From Crossaster papposus (Eukaryota; Echinodermata; Asteroidea; Velatida; Solasteridae), in the NCBI GenBank assembly GCA_037893245.1, contig JBAIAA010000025.1, positions 1,054,001 to 1,118,000 on the forward strand: 64,000 nt of DNA, read 5' to 3'. Below, piece by piece: positions 31,765-43,535 of this stretch (within the stretch, counting starts at the first letter, position 1; each line of letters opens with the position of its first letter). The translations under genes and the position numbers were made by a program. The notes below the pieces were generated by a model that saw nothing but the letters and a program-made list of their open reading frames with translations, searched no databases and had not been told where the DNA came from.

Positions 31765-34688
31765 TTTAGGCCAACGCGTGAGTAGCGCGTTACAAATAGT
31801 TGATATGCTGGCAAACGCTGAACTTCCACAGAAAAAGTCAAGTTGAACCGTGATTTCAGCGTGTCCATAACGCGTTAATAACGGGTTCATAGCGTTCGCC
31901 AGCGCGTGAATAACGCGTTAGTAACGCGCTCGGCGACTGATGAACGACTGCCCAGCGCGTGAGTAGCGCGGTCCAACGCGCGCCAGCGTACGGCAACGAA
32001 CACATGATTAGTTGTACAAAAAGATGACGCGCTACTACAGTAATGGCCCTGTCACACCAGAACGTTTTAGGCCAACGTGTTGAAATTTCGGCAACACGCG
32101 GGTAAACGCTGACCAACGCTAGGCCAGCGTTCGCAACGCGCTGAGCGCGTTACCCACACGCTGGAACACGCTGTCACACGCTGAGACAAAAATACGTTTT
32201 TCAACATACCTAAAAAAATTGAGCGTTTGCCAGCGTGTGACTGCACACGCTAGCGGCGCGCAAGAAGGCCGTTACTTACGCGTCGAACGCGCTAGACGAT
32301 CGTTACTAACCCACTACTCTCACGCAGGCAACCCGCTGTCGTATTTTTTTTTTAAATCAGTGATGCGTTCATTACACGCTGAGCGCGTTCCTCACACGCT
32401 ACTTACGTGCCGGCATACGCTATGAACCCGTTATCAACCTGTATGAACACGCTGAAATCACGGTTCCACTTGACTTTTTCTGTGAAAGTTCAGCAATTGC
32501 CAGCGTATCAACTATTTTTAACGCGCTACTCATGCATTGGCCTAAAACGTCCTGGTGTGGCAGGGCCATAACCAGCGTGTCGCAAGCGTACGCCGGCGTA
32601 CGTCAGCGTATGAGTAGCGGGTTGATAACGATCGCCTAGCGTGTTCGACGCGTGAGTAACGAATCTAAAACGCGCCGCTAGCGTGTGCAGTCACACGCTG
32701 GCAAACGCTGGAAATTGTAGCTATTTTGAAGAAAAAAAAATTCCTCAGCGTATGACAGCGTGTCCCAGCGTGTGAGTAACGCGCTCATCGTGTTGCTAAC
32801 GCTGGCCTAGCGTTGGTTAGCGTTTGCCAGCGTGTTGCCAAAATTACAACACGCTACTCACGCGTTGGCCTAAAATGTTCTGGTGTGACAGGGCCATTGA
32901 ATAAGAAAATGCCGTTGATACCTCCACAACGCTTGCGGGCACCTGCACAGCGCGTGTTGGTCGCCCGGTTGAGGGAGAGGTTGGCGTTTGCACGCTATAC
33001 CGCTACAACCTGGTTCTTGTTGCATTGGTGGCTGAAGAAGAGATGTAGTACTTGCACTATGAAACTTGTGTGATAAACTGTGTGTAGATGTAGATGAGCC
33101 GCTTTTTTTACCCTGCGAGCCCCGGCCGATGCATGACCGATTTCAGGCTGGGCGCCGGCAGGGCGCCGTCTGGCCCCCGGCCGATTTCCGGCCAGGAACC
33201 GCCAAGTCGGCCGGACGCCTGGCGGGACCCGGCCAGCGTGTGGGCGGCGCCTGGCCGATATCTTGATTGTCTGGGTTGTCCAAAATTTGGCTCGGCGCCC
33301 GCCCTGCCGGACATCGGCTAGGCATCGACCGATTTATTGGCGATCAGTTTGCGATGCGAAACGCCGCACCAGGTTTTAAGTCCGAGTTAAAAGTAACTCG
33401 ATGCCCGCCCGATGCCAAAAAATGACCGGGCAGCCGCAAGGAGTCCTGTGGGGCCCCGGCCGAAAATGCCTAGAAACCTGCCGCAAACTAATCGCAAACC
33501 CATCGCAAGCCAATTGTGACTGGGGTATAAGTCCGACGCCTCGTAAGTCCGACGCCTCGCAAGCGTTGTGGAGGTATCAACGGCATTTTCTTATTTAATT
33601 GCCCTGTCACACCAGAACATTTTAGGCCAACGCTTGAGTAGCGTGTTGTAATTTTGACAACACGCTGGCAAACGCTAACCAACGCTAGGCCAGCGTTAGC
33701 AACACGATGAGCGCGTTACTCACACGCTGGGACACGCTGTCATACGCTGGCGGCGCGTTTTAGATTCGTTACTCACGCGTCGAACACGCTAGGCGATCGT
33801 TATCAACCCGCTACTCACACGCTGGCGTACGCCGGCGTACGCTTGCGACACGCTGGTTATGGCCCTGCCACACCAGGACGTTTTAGGCCAATGCATGAGT
33901 AGCGCGTTAAAAATAGTTGATACGCTGGCAATTGCTGAACTTTCACAGAAAAAGTTAAGTGGAACCGTGATTTCAGCGTGTTCATACAGGTTGATAACGG
34001 GTTCATAGCGTATGCCGGCGCGTAAGTAGCGTGTGAGGAACGCGCTCAGCGTGTAATGAACGCATCACTGATTTATATAAAAAATACGACAGCGGGTCGC
34101 CAGCGTGAGAGTAGTGGGTTGGTAACGATCGTCTAGCGCGTTCGACGCGTAAGTAACGGCCTTCTTGCGCGCCGCTAGCGTGTGCAGTGACACGCTTGCA
34201 AACGCTCAATATTTTTAGGTATGTTGAAAAACGTATTTTTGTCTCAGCGTGTTACAGCGTGTTCCAGCGTGTGGGTAACGCGCTCAGCGCGTTGTGAACG
34301 CTGGCCTAGCGTTGGTCAGCGTTTACCCGCGTGTTGCCGAAATTTCAACACGTTGGCCTAAAACGTTCTGGTGTGACAGGGCCATTACTGTAGTAGCGCG
34401 TCATCTTTTTGTACAACTAATCATGTGTTCGTTGCCGTACGCTGGCGCGCGTTGGACCGCGCTACTCACGCGCTGGGCAGTCGTTCATCAGTCGCCGAGC
34501 GCGTTACTAACGCGTTATTCACGCGCTGGCGAACGCTATGAACCCGTTATTAATGCGTTATGGACACGCTGAAATCACGGTTCAACTTGACTTTTTCTGT
34601 GGAAGTTCAGCGTTTGCCAGCATATCAACTATTTTTAACGCGCTACTCACGCGTTGGCCTAAAACGTTCTAGTGTGACAGGGCCATTA
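31765..34688. mobile_element. 2.9-kb composite palindrome of interleaved TIR units
   Basis: The left arm (31765-32937) and right arm (33557-34688) are inverted copies at roughly 95% or better by eye, around a 620-bp spacer. Each arm is itself A-B-A'-B': A 31765-32042, B 32043-32300, A' about 32301-32573, B' about 32640-32898. Unit ends carry CCCTGTCACACCAGAACG followed by TTTTAGGCCAACG. The DNA is full of ACGCG, CACGCTG and GAGTAGCG words. No transposase. Open frames such as 31856-32116 (-) and 34294-34572 (+) are mirror images of the same noncoding repeat. Confidence 0.85.
33105..33535. repeat. GC-rich CCGGCCGAT-word segment in the palindrome spacer
   Basis: A GC-rich stretch with repeated GGCCGAT, GCCGG and GGCGCC words. 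It ends AATTGTGACTGGGGTATAAG before GTCCGAC, the same ending as 34690-35083. Confidence 0.65.
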
Positions 34689-35085
34689 AGAAGGTCAGAG
34701 GAGAGCTTCTGCCGCCGGCCGTTGATCGCTGGCCACTCGACAGGCACACTACAGATGCCCGTCCGGCCGCCGTACGACCTGTACGAATTGGTTGGCACCC
34801 TGCCGGATACCGCAGGGGTATCACAAGGACATAAGCAGGGCACCGGACGAGTGCCTGCCGGACACCGGCCGATAAACGGGCCAATAATTCGACCCCATTT
34901 CCAAGAAAGTCGGCCGATCGCCGGTCGGCGACCCCCCGGGCCCCGTCATGGCAGCGTACGGGGCACTTTTAATTGTGACTGTGACCGCCATATCGCACGA
35001 TCTTTCGCCGACCTCTACACGCCGGCCGATGCCTAGAAATCGCACACGCCGCCCGGGCTACGCTTTAATTGTGACTGGGGTATAA
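34689..35085. repeat. Second CCGGCCGAT-word segment
   Basis: Same word content (CCGGCCGAT, GCCGGAC, CGGCCGATCG), shared pieces such as GATGCCTAGAAA, and the same terminal AATTGTGACTGGGGTATAAG then GTCCGAC as the spacer element. No coding. Confidence 0.65.
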
Positions 35086-35404
35086 GTCCGACAGTCATGG
35101 ATACAAGCATTGCGAAAAATGTGAAAATAATAGCGCCATCAGGTGGTACAGTAAGATATTACACAATGAGTTCCATACTACTGAAGTTCGAGTAGATACA
35201 TGTACTCAGCCTCGGTACCATGGGTACAATCTTGCTGCGCCATGTTAATTCCCACTATGACTTGCGCAATCTGAACCCCTGTAATTGTGTAATTTAATTG
35301 GTACATGTACATTTAAATCGCTCACATCGCCCGTAACAAGCTTTGTTAAAACTCGTTTTTGCTTTGTCGGACAAATGAACCTTTTCTTATAATAGTCTAC
35401 AGCT
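35086..35404. other. Noncoding interval
   Basis: Nothing recognised. Confidence 0.5.
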
Positions 35405-35600
35405 TCGACGCCCCAACAGTCCGACGCCTCATTTGTCCGACGTCGGACTTATGAGGCGTCGGACCCATGAACCCGAGTGTATGAGGCCAGTGCCTCAAAA
35501 GTTCGACGACTCATAATTCCGAAATTTGGACTTATGAGGCGTCGGACTTATGAGGCGTCGGGCTTATGATACGGCCCCGGACTTACGATACGGCCCCATT
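35405..35600. repeat. GTCCGACGCCTCAT minisatellite in two orientations
   Basis: Units point right then left, meeting at GTCCGACGTCGGAC (about 35437-35450) to give a 46-bp near-palindrome. Degenerate left-pointing units follow (GGACTTATGAGGCGTCGG, then TTATGATACGGCCCC). Confidence 0.85.
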
Positions 35601-37899
35601 AGGCCATTTAAACAAACCTGGCTTCAGACCGTATAACTTATAAGACTCCGTTATCATTGCCATACTGAACGAAAAAGGTCCGAATGCAGTCGAAGTCGGG
35701 GTTTAGGAAGTAGTCCTAATTATATAATAAGTTTAAAAAGTTTAAAAACACTTCTCTCCTTTTTTTTTTTTTTTCTTTGTTGTTGATCTTTCACATAAAC
35801 TATACAGTACGTTAGGAGTAATAATTTTGTTTACTTGTTTACAATTAGCATCACTGTTTATTATTTTGCAAAAGGGATGTAAAAAGTTCAAGTTTGATCC
35901 TCTATATTAAAAACAAGTGGACAATTCTTATTAAAATGAAATTTTCAGTGAAAGATTTTAACCTGGCCCGTTTTGGCGTATACATTGTTTTACAGAACGT
36001 TAATTTCTCAGGAAACAAAATGAGCATGCAAAGAAGTTGTAATGCGCATCCTGATCATGATGTACTTTTTTCATGTACATGTACACAATTGTACACGGTA
36101 ATGTATACAATTGTATAACAATGTAAACGACTTCCGGCCGAAAGCTTAGAAACCGTGCGCTGGGTCAAGAGGTCATCTAAATATAAGTTGGTATGCGTGG
36201 GTGTACATGTACTATTAATGTACATTTGCAGTGCGTGTCGTGTGTAGTTTGATGTTAATGTGCATGTACAAATGTACATGTACATTCATTACATGTACAT
36301 GGGGGTGTGTGTACATGTACATGCATACGATGTTCATCGAGTCTTTGTGTCAAATGGGTACTTTGGTCAATGGCAGGAGTTTCTTAATAAACCTTTATTA
36401 TTGTATTTTAGTAGTTTATTTCAAAGGGCGGGGGTTCCCTGACAATATAAACATGTAAAGACGACTTATATCGACCACTTGAAATTTCTAAGTTAGTTTG
36501 GGGCCTAATAGCAATTTGGGGTTGGGCAGGCAGGGGCTAACAGAGGACACTGTTGCGGCAGTTTTCCAGCGATACATACAAATTAGGAAGTCATCTCAGA
36601 AAAAATAAAATGGCCTATAACAACAGTTGTTATTCTTGTTGTTTCTAGAGAGCGAATACATCCCATGTTTAGATATAAAATGGTTTGCTGATCTACATTG
36701 CACCTTAATAACTTAATAACTTAAAACCATAAAACCATCGTTAAAAATGTTTTTGCGGCCATCTTTGGAAAAATACCACAAAATGGAAAATAACAGAAAA
36801 TAATGGCCTCCCTCACCAACTTTTTAGAAAAGTCCGGACGATCAACATTTATTTTTGTTACTTGGCCTAATCCAACCAAACCTATTTGTTTATTATTTAC
36901 ACAGATGGCAGAACTGTCCTAAACGACAAGGATCAGAACTTTGCTCGAGTGTTGGAGGAGGAAAAACCAGCAGCGAAAAAAGTATATTTGAAATTGAGAC
37001 ACTTATTTCAAATGATTATTTCAAATGATTTATTCGATAATTAAAGAAAATAATTATTGTATTGTAGCCTAATTGTATTTTTGTGTTGGATTTTTTTGGT
37101 TGTGGATGATCATGAGATTTTAGAAAGGACATTATTACACCTAATCATGGCAAACACGGATGCTCAGCATTTGAAGGGAATATACAACATTTGCAAAAAT
37201 TAAAAAATTAATATTACTAAATTATCAAAAAATACAAACTGGACTAGGCCTATAATATTATTAGGGAATGGACAGTCTAAAGCATCCTCTGAAATCATGG
37301 CTTCTGGTGTGCTAGCAGTTACAAGTAAAGTGGTATTGTTGTATAAATTTTCAACAATGATATTTTGAATATTTAGTTATTAAACGGTTTACACCGTTTA
37401 TTTGCAATTGCTTAAACAAATGGAAGAGTACAAGCCAGCTACAAGCCAGCTAGACTGATTCTCTGACATTATAATTCCCAAACTTCTAAAACATCTAAAA
37501 TTAAAAAAAATGGCTGCCATTGCCTATTATTCTACATGTACTTATTTTGTTTTGAAGAGACAAATATGCAAATGCCCTAGTATAAGCCAAATATCTTTCT
37601 CGCATACCCCCTAGTGTGTCAAATTTCATGCTATTATCGTCAAATTAACAATTCTATCACATTTTGCACCAATATTCCCAATAGGCCCTGTTACGTGACC
37701 CAAAAATATGCTCAGAAAATGACATTCATGGTACCAGTTTGGGAACAAACAAAACTTTGTGTGATTCGACTCAGATTGATGTCCTGAATCAAAAAATCAA
37801 TGTTGTCGGATGCAGGAAATGGAACATAATCTACTTGTTGGGGTCCAAAATCAGAATGTTGGGCGCAGTCTCTAAATCTGCGCTATCAACATTGGGCGG
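35601..37899. other. AT-rich noncoding interval with TGTACA clusters
   Basis: No gene. Poly-T at 35760-35775 and a cluster of TGTACATGTACA motifs at 36060-36330. Short open frames there are byproducts of the simple repeat. Nothing else recognised. Confidence 0.5.
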
Positions 37900-37996
37900 A
37901 TACAGGGGGGGGGTCCAAGGGGTCCGGACCCCCCCTTTTTTCTTGAGTGGAAAAAAAAAAAAAAAACGAAAAAAAAAACGAAAAAAAAAAAAAATG
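37900..37996. repeat. G-run/C-run palindrome followed by poly-A
   Basis: GGGGGGGGTCCAAGG and GGTCCGGACCCCCCC pair with each other, followed by long A runs (37950-37994). It may be a short dispersed element; no ends were defined. Confidence 0.5.
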
Positions 37997-38079
37997 TATT
38001 TCACCTAACAAGCAACGTACATGTACACACATACATACGTGTATTATTCTCAAACCACACACACAAAATAACAACCATA

Positions 38080-38523
38080 TGTGACCCGCTCTGCAAAAAT
38101 GAGTCTGATGTCGGAAAATACATTTTTACGTAAAGGGCTGTTTATTGTCTCGGAGGTGATTTTTGTTTAACAAATAACATTTTAGTTTTAAGGCATTTTG
38201 GTTTCTCCAACACATATATTTTCAGATCTGATCGATTGAAAAGATTGTTTTGATCCCTAAATTAAATTTAATACAGGTTTTGTCATTCTCTTACCATAGC
38301 ATCTGATGAAGCACTACAAATGTAAATCTTCATTTCTCTCAAAGACATTTTGAGTGTAACTGAGAAAAAGAAAATTTCCTAAAATTGTAAAAGACCAATG
38401 CATTACACTACAGAGCTGTGCCATATATCAAATGAAAGCTTATTTCCTGCTTTTCCTGACCAACTGTAAAATTGAAAAAAATATTATTAACACATCAGAC
38501 TCATTTTTGCAGAGTGGGTCACA
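38080..38523. mobile_element. TA-flanked MITE (TGTGACCC TIR)
   Basis: TIRs of about 32 bp (TGTGACCCGCTCTGCAAAAA and onward to GAGTCTGATGT, one mismatch) at 38080-38111 and 38492-38523, flanked by TA on both sides. 444 bp, noncoding, Tc1/mariner-type by its target site. Confidence 0.85.
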
Positions 38524-39470
38524 TATAGACTATGATTTGACTTTTTTGGCTTAGTTTTTCGAGCCGCTAGTTTGTTTATTCCTTCTTATTGCATTTCAGG
38601 CAATTACATATTTTAATTTTTTAAACGCTTTCATAAGCTTGAACGGGGCAGGCTTGCCCCAAATGCCATGCTTGGCTCACCACTGGGCCCATTTACTTGG
38701 CAGACTTGCCAATAAAAACACTGGAATTTCACCGTTTGAAGTGACGGTTGAGTAGCCCCAGCAGAACGAGTGCAATATAGGCGCTAACCACAGTGTTTAT
38801 ATATTTGTCACGTGACCTAAATTTAAGCTAAATTTATGTAAATTACTAAACACTAAATTGGAACAAACACGCCGCCTTTTCCACCGTTTGTAGAGACGGT
38901 CGGAATAAACCCCGCTAGCACAAGCGGGCGTTTGGCGTGTAGTTTTTTAAAGATTAAACACAACTTGTAACATTTTATTTTAACATACAACTTTAAATTA
39001 AACTTACTTAATAACTATTAGGGCTTGTAATTTGTTTATTATTTTAAATGGAGTCATTGCCGGTCGCTCCCAGCCAAATCCTGCCTATGTTAAGTATGCC
39101 TAGGGTTTATGACCAATTAACCGTTACCTCATTTTACACGTAGTGTGAGTCAGTGTGCGCTGTTTTTAAATCCAAACTTCCAATACCGGTATCCATAATA
39201 TACTCCTCTGGTCAAAATTTATTTCAAGTTATCATTCCAGCTAAAAATGGTAAATATTAGATTTTAAAAAAAAATGGTATAAAAATCAGGCTTCATATTG
39301 CCACAACATTAACAAAAAATAGGTAGAAATTGGCCTCAGATTGCGCCAGAGAGCACCTAATAAACCAAAAAAATTCAGGGCCCTTAAGCGGGCCCTGAAC
39401 CCCGGCCGCAGGGACTTCGCGCTATGATGTGCGCTTCGCGTACATGCTTAACAGTTACATGTACTCAAAT
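38524..39470. other. Noncoding interval
   Basis: No gene recognised. Confidence 0.5.
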
Positions 39471-39575
39471 TGTTACACACCCACATTTTTTTTTACACAC
39501 CCAATTCACAAAATCCTGCCTAAGACCTTGGGTGGACCCCCCCTTTAAAAAAATCCTGGATCCGCCCATGAAATG
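39471..39575 (-). repeat. Possible short dispersed element
   Basis: On the minus strand it reads GGCGGATCCAGGATTTTT, a G run, GGTCCACCC and AAGGTCTTAGGCAGG. The adjoining G/C-run style resembles 37900-37996, but the two are not clear copies. Ends uncertain. Confidence 0.3.
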
Positions 39576-40207
39576 CATTTGCACAAGAACAACCCCCCAA
39601 TTACTCGTGCATTGGAAATAAATGGAAGAGCTAAATAGAAGGCAATCGACTGGTGGTGGCACGATCGGCCAATTGAGGCACGATCAACCGACAACGAATT
39701 CGGGCCGCAGCGCGATCCGATTCGGGCCTGCCTACTTGTACCTCCCCATGGTCACAGCAGCGCACGCGATGGACGGTTCGCGCAGATTAGCAGTTCGTGC
39801 AGATCAGCAGTTCGCACCGCGGAGAAAGACTGAATTGCGCCCAACACGAGTTCTAAATGGAAGTATCTGTCCTAAATGTAAAAATGACAGTTGGCTTTTC
39901 AAAAAAACTTATGTAACTTATTTTTGCATTCAATATAGTCTGGTCTAATTGGCACTTCTTTAAACCCTATAGTTGGTCATGATTTTCATTATGAAGCCTG
40001 TAAAAGAGGGTAGGTTAATATTTCAGTTTACCAACAATTTTCCAAACATTATCAAAATTTCGGTTGATATTATGCTATACATGAGATACTTTATTGGCAA
40101 TTGTACTTCCTACAGGTGGTCGGTAGTAGCAATAATATACAGCATGCTAAAACAATTCCGGACTATACTATACTGCCTACTGGCATACATAAATTGGAGT
40201 CTTGCTG
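39576..40207. other. Noncoding interval
   Basis: A 108-residue open frame at 39622-39948 has no recognised domain. A GCAGATNAGCAGTTCG direct repeat lies near 39785-39815. Confidence 0.45.
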
Positions 40208-40211
40208 TTAA

Positions 40212-40589
40212 AGGTAGTATACACCATCTGCAGATATCGAAAATATTTACTACCGAATTATTAAGAAATATCTTACTCATCTGAAAGTAAATGTTGATTC
40301 TGGGCATCCAGCAAAATGATTGCGCTAGATATCCTGGAATTATTCCGAAAAATCGAATTTTATAATGAAAAATTCGCGATCGCCGGACGGCGATCGCGAA
40401 AAAACAAAGATAACATAAGAATAACTGCTCGACGCCGGTTGAAAAAACCCGCTGTTTTTCGTGCTTTTCTCGGCATCCATGATTCTAAAACTTCGGACAG
40501 CTCAGTTAAACGATATTTACTATAAATACAACCCCCCAAATCTACTCATTCATGATAATTCAAGCAATGACCAATGGTGTATACTACCT
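40212..40589. mobile_element. TTAA-flanked MITE (Kolobok-like ends)
   Basis: 16-bp perfect TIRs AGGTAGTATACACCAT, flanked by TTAA at 40208-40211 and 40590-40593. AGG...CCT ends plus TTAA duplication fit the Kolobok superfamily (RGG...CCY); piggyBac also uses TTAA but has different termini. 378 bp, noncoding. The centre holds a perfect 12-bp stem (TTCGCGATCGCC / GGCGATCGCGAA, 40373-40400) with loop GGAC. Confidence 0.82.
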
Positions 40590-40593
40590 TTAA

Positions 40594-41302
40594 GTCAGGC
40601 AGATTGGTGAAACAAACATGGTAAAAATGATAAAAGCATGGAATTTGTCACACAATCAAAATATTATGTCTTTAGAATATAAATGTATAGGGCCATCCTA
40701 CATTTGCCCCCTTGAAAAAAATATAACAGGCATTTTCAAACATTTCTAAATGGCTACCATTGCATGTTATTCTACCTATATTTTTCCAAATCTACGATGG
40801 CCCGGGAGCGGAGAGCCAAATATTTTTCTTATAACACACTCGGAATGTGTGCCAAAATTCATGCTTTTATTCTCTGGTAAACAATTATATCATAATGTTG
40901 CAGTTGGAGTAAACTGACCAATACTACAGCTTATACAAAACATCACATGTATGACTCGCACAAATAATGAACATTCAGTTTATTTACAGCTACATATAAA
41001 TGTTCAGATGGGGTCTATTCCTGTGTCATCATCCGGTAAATGAAATTGGTGCTGTACAATCAAGTACTGCACTGAAGAGCTACTCAAATTCCAGATTGAA
41101 ATTTTCATCCAATGATCCAGAAGATATGCTGTAAAACATAAATAAAAACAGAAACTGTAATTCAAGAAAGATATTTTAATCAGAAGAGAATTTCTGAGTG
41201 CAATTTAACTTGCCTGTAAAACGCAGTGGCTATCGTTAGGGCCTACGGCAGTTGACGAGCTGATTCCCAGACATACCCAGGCCGACACATTGACAATAAT
41301 AT
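40594..41302. other. AT-rich noncoding interval
   Basis: No gene. Probably includes the truncated 5' flank of the LINE that follows. Confidence 0.45.
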
Positions 41303-42427
41303 TTGGATATCAATTCAATTCAATTCAATACGCATTATCTTGTCCAACTACTCAACAACATATTTGAACATGCAGATAAAGCGAAGAGTCTTACTCGAAT
41401 TGTGGTTACTGACTTTAGCAAAGCTTTCGACCGTGTAGACCATAATGTTGCAATCCCCAAACTTTTAAACATGGGTGCCAGACCATCGATCATTCCATGG
41501 ATCTCAGATTTTTTGTCTCACAGACTCCAGTGTGTGAGATATTGTGGTATCACCTCCAAATGGTCCACACTTCAAGCTGGTGTTCCCCAAGGAACACTCA
41601 CAGGTCCTGCCACTTTCCTCAGCATGATCAACGATGCAGCTATGACTAACGAGAGGGGCAAACTGGCACTCAAGTATGTCGACGACCTCACTTTGATAGA
41701 AAACACACAAATCAACAGTTGCAGTACCATGCAAGCGGACCTGGAACAGTTTAACCTGTGGTCTAAAGAAAATAACATGTCTCTGAACCCGTCAAAATGC
41801 CTGTCAATGGATATCACCTTCTGCAAGAACCCACCAACCCCAACCTCTCTGCAACTAGCTGGACATGAATTAGATTCAACTGAAGTACTCAAGATACTTG
41901 GCATCAAACTAGCCAAGAATCTTAAGTGGGACATGCATATAAATGATGTTAGTAAAAAAGCTAGTGGTCGGTTATTTATGTTAATTACCCTTAGGAGATT
42001 TGGTTTAACAACTAAAGATCTGATTACTATCTATGTTGGGTACATAAGACCACTTCTGGAATATGTTGTTCCAGTGTGGCATCCAGGACTCACACTAAAA
42101 CAACACAATGTATTGGAACGCATTCAGAAAAGAGCTTGTCGAATTATTCTTGCCAATGATTATTGTTCATACCAACAGGCCCTTGAGACTTGTGGATTAC
42201 AGGAGCTTAAACAGAGACGTGATAGCATATGTCTTAAATTTGCAAATTCACTTATGGAGTCTAATCAGTTTCGCAACTGGCTTCCTAAACAAAGAGGTGA
42301 ACTTAACGATTATGCATTACGTAATTCTCATTTGCTGTCAGCCCCCAAAGTGCGTACCAAAAGGCATGCGAACAGTGCAATCCCATTCATGGTTAAATTA
42401 CTGAATGAATCACACCATCAATCTTAA
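41303..42427 (+). CDS. Reverse transcriptase of non-LTR element (RTE-X/CR1-like)
   Basis: 374-residue intact frame. It contains VVTDFSKAFDRVDH (first catalytic Asp), AGVPQGTLTGPATFLSMIND, LKYVDDLTLIE (YxDD box), LSLNPSKC, LKILGIKLAKNLKWDMHI, and the C-terminal thumb/tail with YIRPLLEYVVPVWHPGL and LERIQKRACRIIL. It would prime reverse transcription at nicked target DNA. The N-terminal RT blocks and the endonuclease are missing, so the listed Met is simply the first in the truncated copy. The lack of stops suggests recent insertion. Confidence 0.88.
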   Translation: MDINSIQFNTHYLVQLLNNIFEHADKAKSLTRIVVTDFSKAFDRVDHNVAIPKLLNMGARPSIIPWISDFLSHRLQCVRYCGITSKWSTLQAGVPQGTLTGPATFLSMINDAAMTNERGKLALKYVDDLTLIENTQINSCSTMQADLEQFNLWSKENNMSLNPSKCLSMDITFCKNPPTPTSLQLAGHELDSTEVLKILGIKLAKNLKWDMHINDVSKKASGRLFMLITLRRFGLTTKDLITIYVGYIRPLLEYVVPVWHPGLTLKQHNVLERIQKRACRIILANDYCSYQQALETCGLQELKQRRDSICLKFANSLMESNQFRNWLPKQRGELNDYALRNSHLLSAPKVRTKRHANSAIPFMVKLLNESHHQS

Positions 42428-42599
42428 TCATAAATAAGGACTAGTCCTTTATGATTGATTTACCTAACTGGCTGTTTTGTATTTTATTACATGTAATTGT
42501 ATTTTAAATTGCCATTGTATTTAAATTTATTTTACTTACAAGCACCCCTTCATGGTATTCCCCATACCTCCGCTATCATTATGGCTCTCAATTGTTTAG

Positions 42600-42935
42600 T
42601 TAACCTACGGCATTCCAAACCCCACCCAGTTTTATATTCCCACCCTGCTTTCCACCCCAGCCCACTTCACACCCCTATCCCGTTTCCAACCTCACCAGCT
42701 TCCAACCCCCCACCCCGTTTTCTACCCCCACCCCGCTTCCTACCCCCAGCCTGTTCCCACCCCTATCCCGCTTCTTACCCACACCCCACTCTCTGCCCCT
42801 ACCCCGCTTCCCACCCCACACAGCTTCCCACCCCCACCCCGCCTCTTACCCCACCCTGCTTCCCAACACACCCCGTTTTCTACACCCACCCTGCTTCCCA
42901 CTCCCTGCATCCTCTCCCTCCAATAGTTTAATTTT
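42600..42935. repeat. Degenerate pyrimidine minisatellite
   Basis: About 18 degenerate units of 16-19 bp built on CCCACCCCGCTTCCTA. Almost no G on this strand. It sits inside the LINE 3' UTR. Confidence 0.8.
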
Positions 42936-43140
42936 GTCTGTTTGTAAAATGGTTAATAGTACTGTGCAATTGATACATTTTGAATCTTGACCTTTTTTCT
43001 ATATTTTATGTATTTTTACATGTTCGGTTTTTATATTGTAACTATCATTGTAAAATTCCACGCAATTCAGCTCATAAGCTGCTATGTGAATTTGAAATAA
43101 ACCATGAATAATAATAATAATAATAATACATATAATAATA

Positions 43141-43275
43141 ACCGAAAATGGGGCATTTGGGAGACATCTCCATAGAGACGTACACAAAAATTTTCATTCT
43201 TTATTGTAACCTAACCCGTTTTTACCTGGAGCTTTTTTTACTAAATTTCATATTTAAGCATTTTGGACCCTACTC
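43141..43275 (-). repeat. Dispersed repeat S, copy 1
   Basis: Its reverse complement matches 53170-53315, sharing AATATGAAATTT, the block GGTAAAAACGGGTTAGGTTA and ACGTCTCTATGGAG. Confidence 0.75.
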
Positions 43276-43328
43276 TATCCATCAAAAATATAAAAAATCT
43301 ACAAAATATTTTTTTATAAGGTAGCTGT

Positions 43329-43364
43329 GGAATTAGGGAGACACTAAAATGTCTCCCTAATTCC
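43329..43364. repeat. Perfect 15-bp hairpin
   Basis: GGAATTAGGGAGACA, loop CTAAAA, TGTCTCCCTAATTCC with no mismatch. Further copies of GGGAGACA/TGTCTCCC words occur at about 43158 and 43368. Confidence 0.85.
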
Positions 43365-43535
43365 AATGTCTCCCAACTACCCAAAAAATAACGCTAAAAT
43401 GTCCCCCGAAGGTGCTCATTGTAAATATACACACAACTTACACATTAAGACAAAACAGTTATTAAGTTAACACGATTATTCACACAAAAATAAGGAACTT
43501 ACAAACAAAACCTGTGACCCGCGACCCCGTGAGAG

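Larger units (their letters stand above)
41303..43136 (+). mobile_element. 5'-truncated non-LTR retrotransposon with ATA tail
   Basis: Contains an intact RT frame, then a 3' UTR interrupted by a pyrimidine minisatellite (42600-42935), and finishes AATAAACCATGAATAATAATAA, a trinucleotide tail normal for RTE-X/CR1-type LINEs. The upstream endonuclease is absent. Confidence 0.8.

Noticed and set aside
31856..34572. Identical 86-92-residue proteins on opposite strands (31856-32116 minus, 34294-34572 plus)
   Set aside because: They are the two arms of one noncoding palindrome translated in mirror image.
42497..42931. Pro/His-rich 144-residue ORF
   Set aside because: Encoded by the pyrimidine minisatellite in a LINE 3' UTR.
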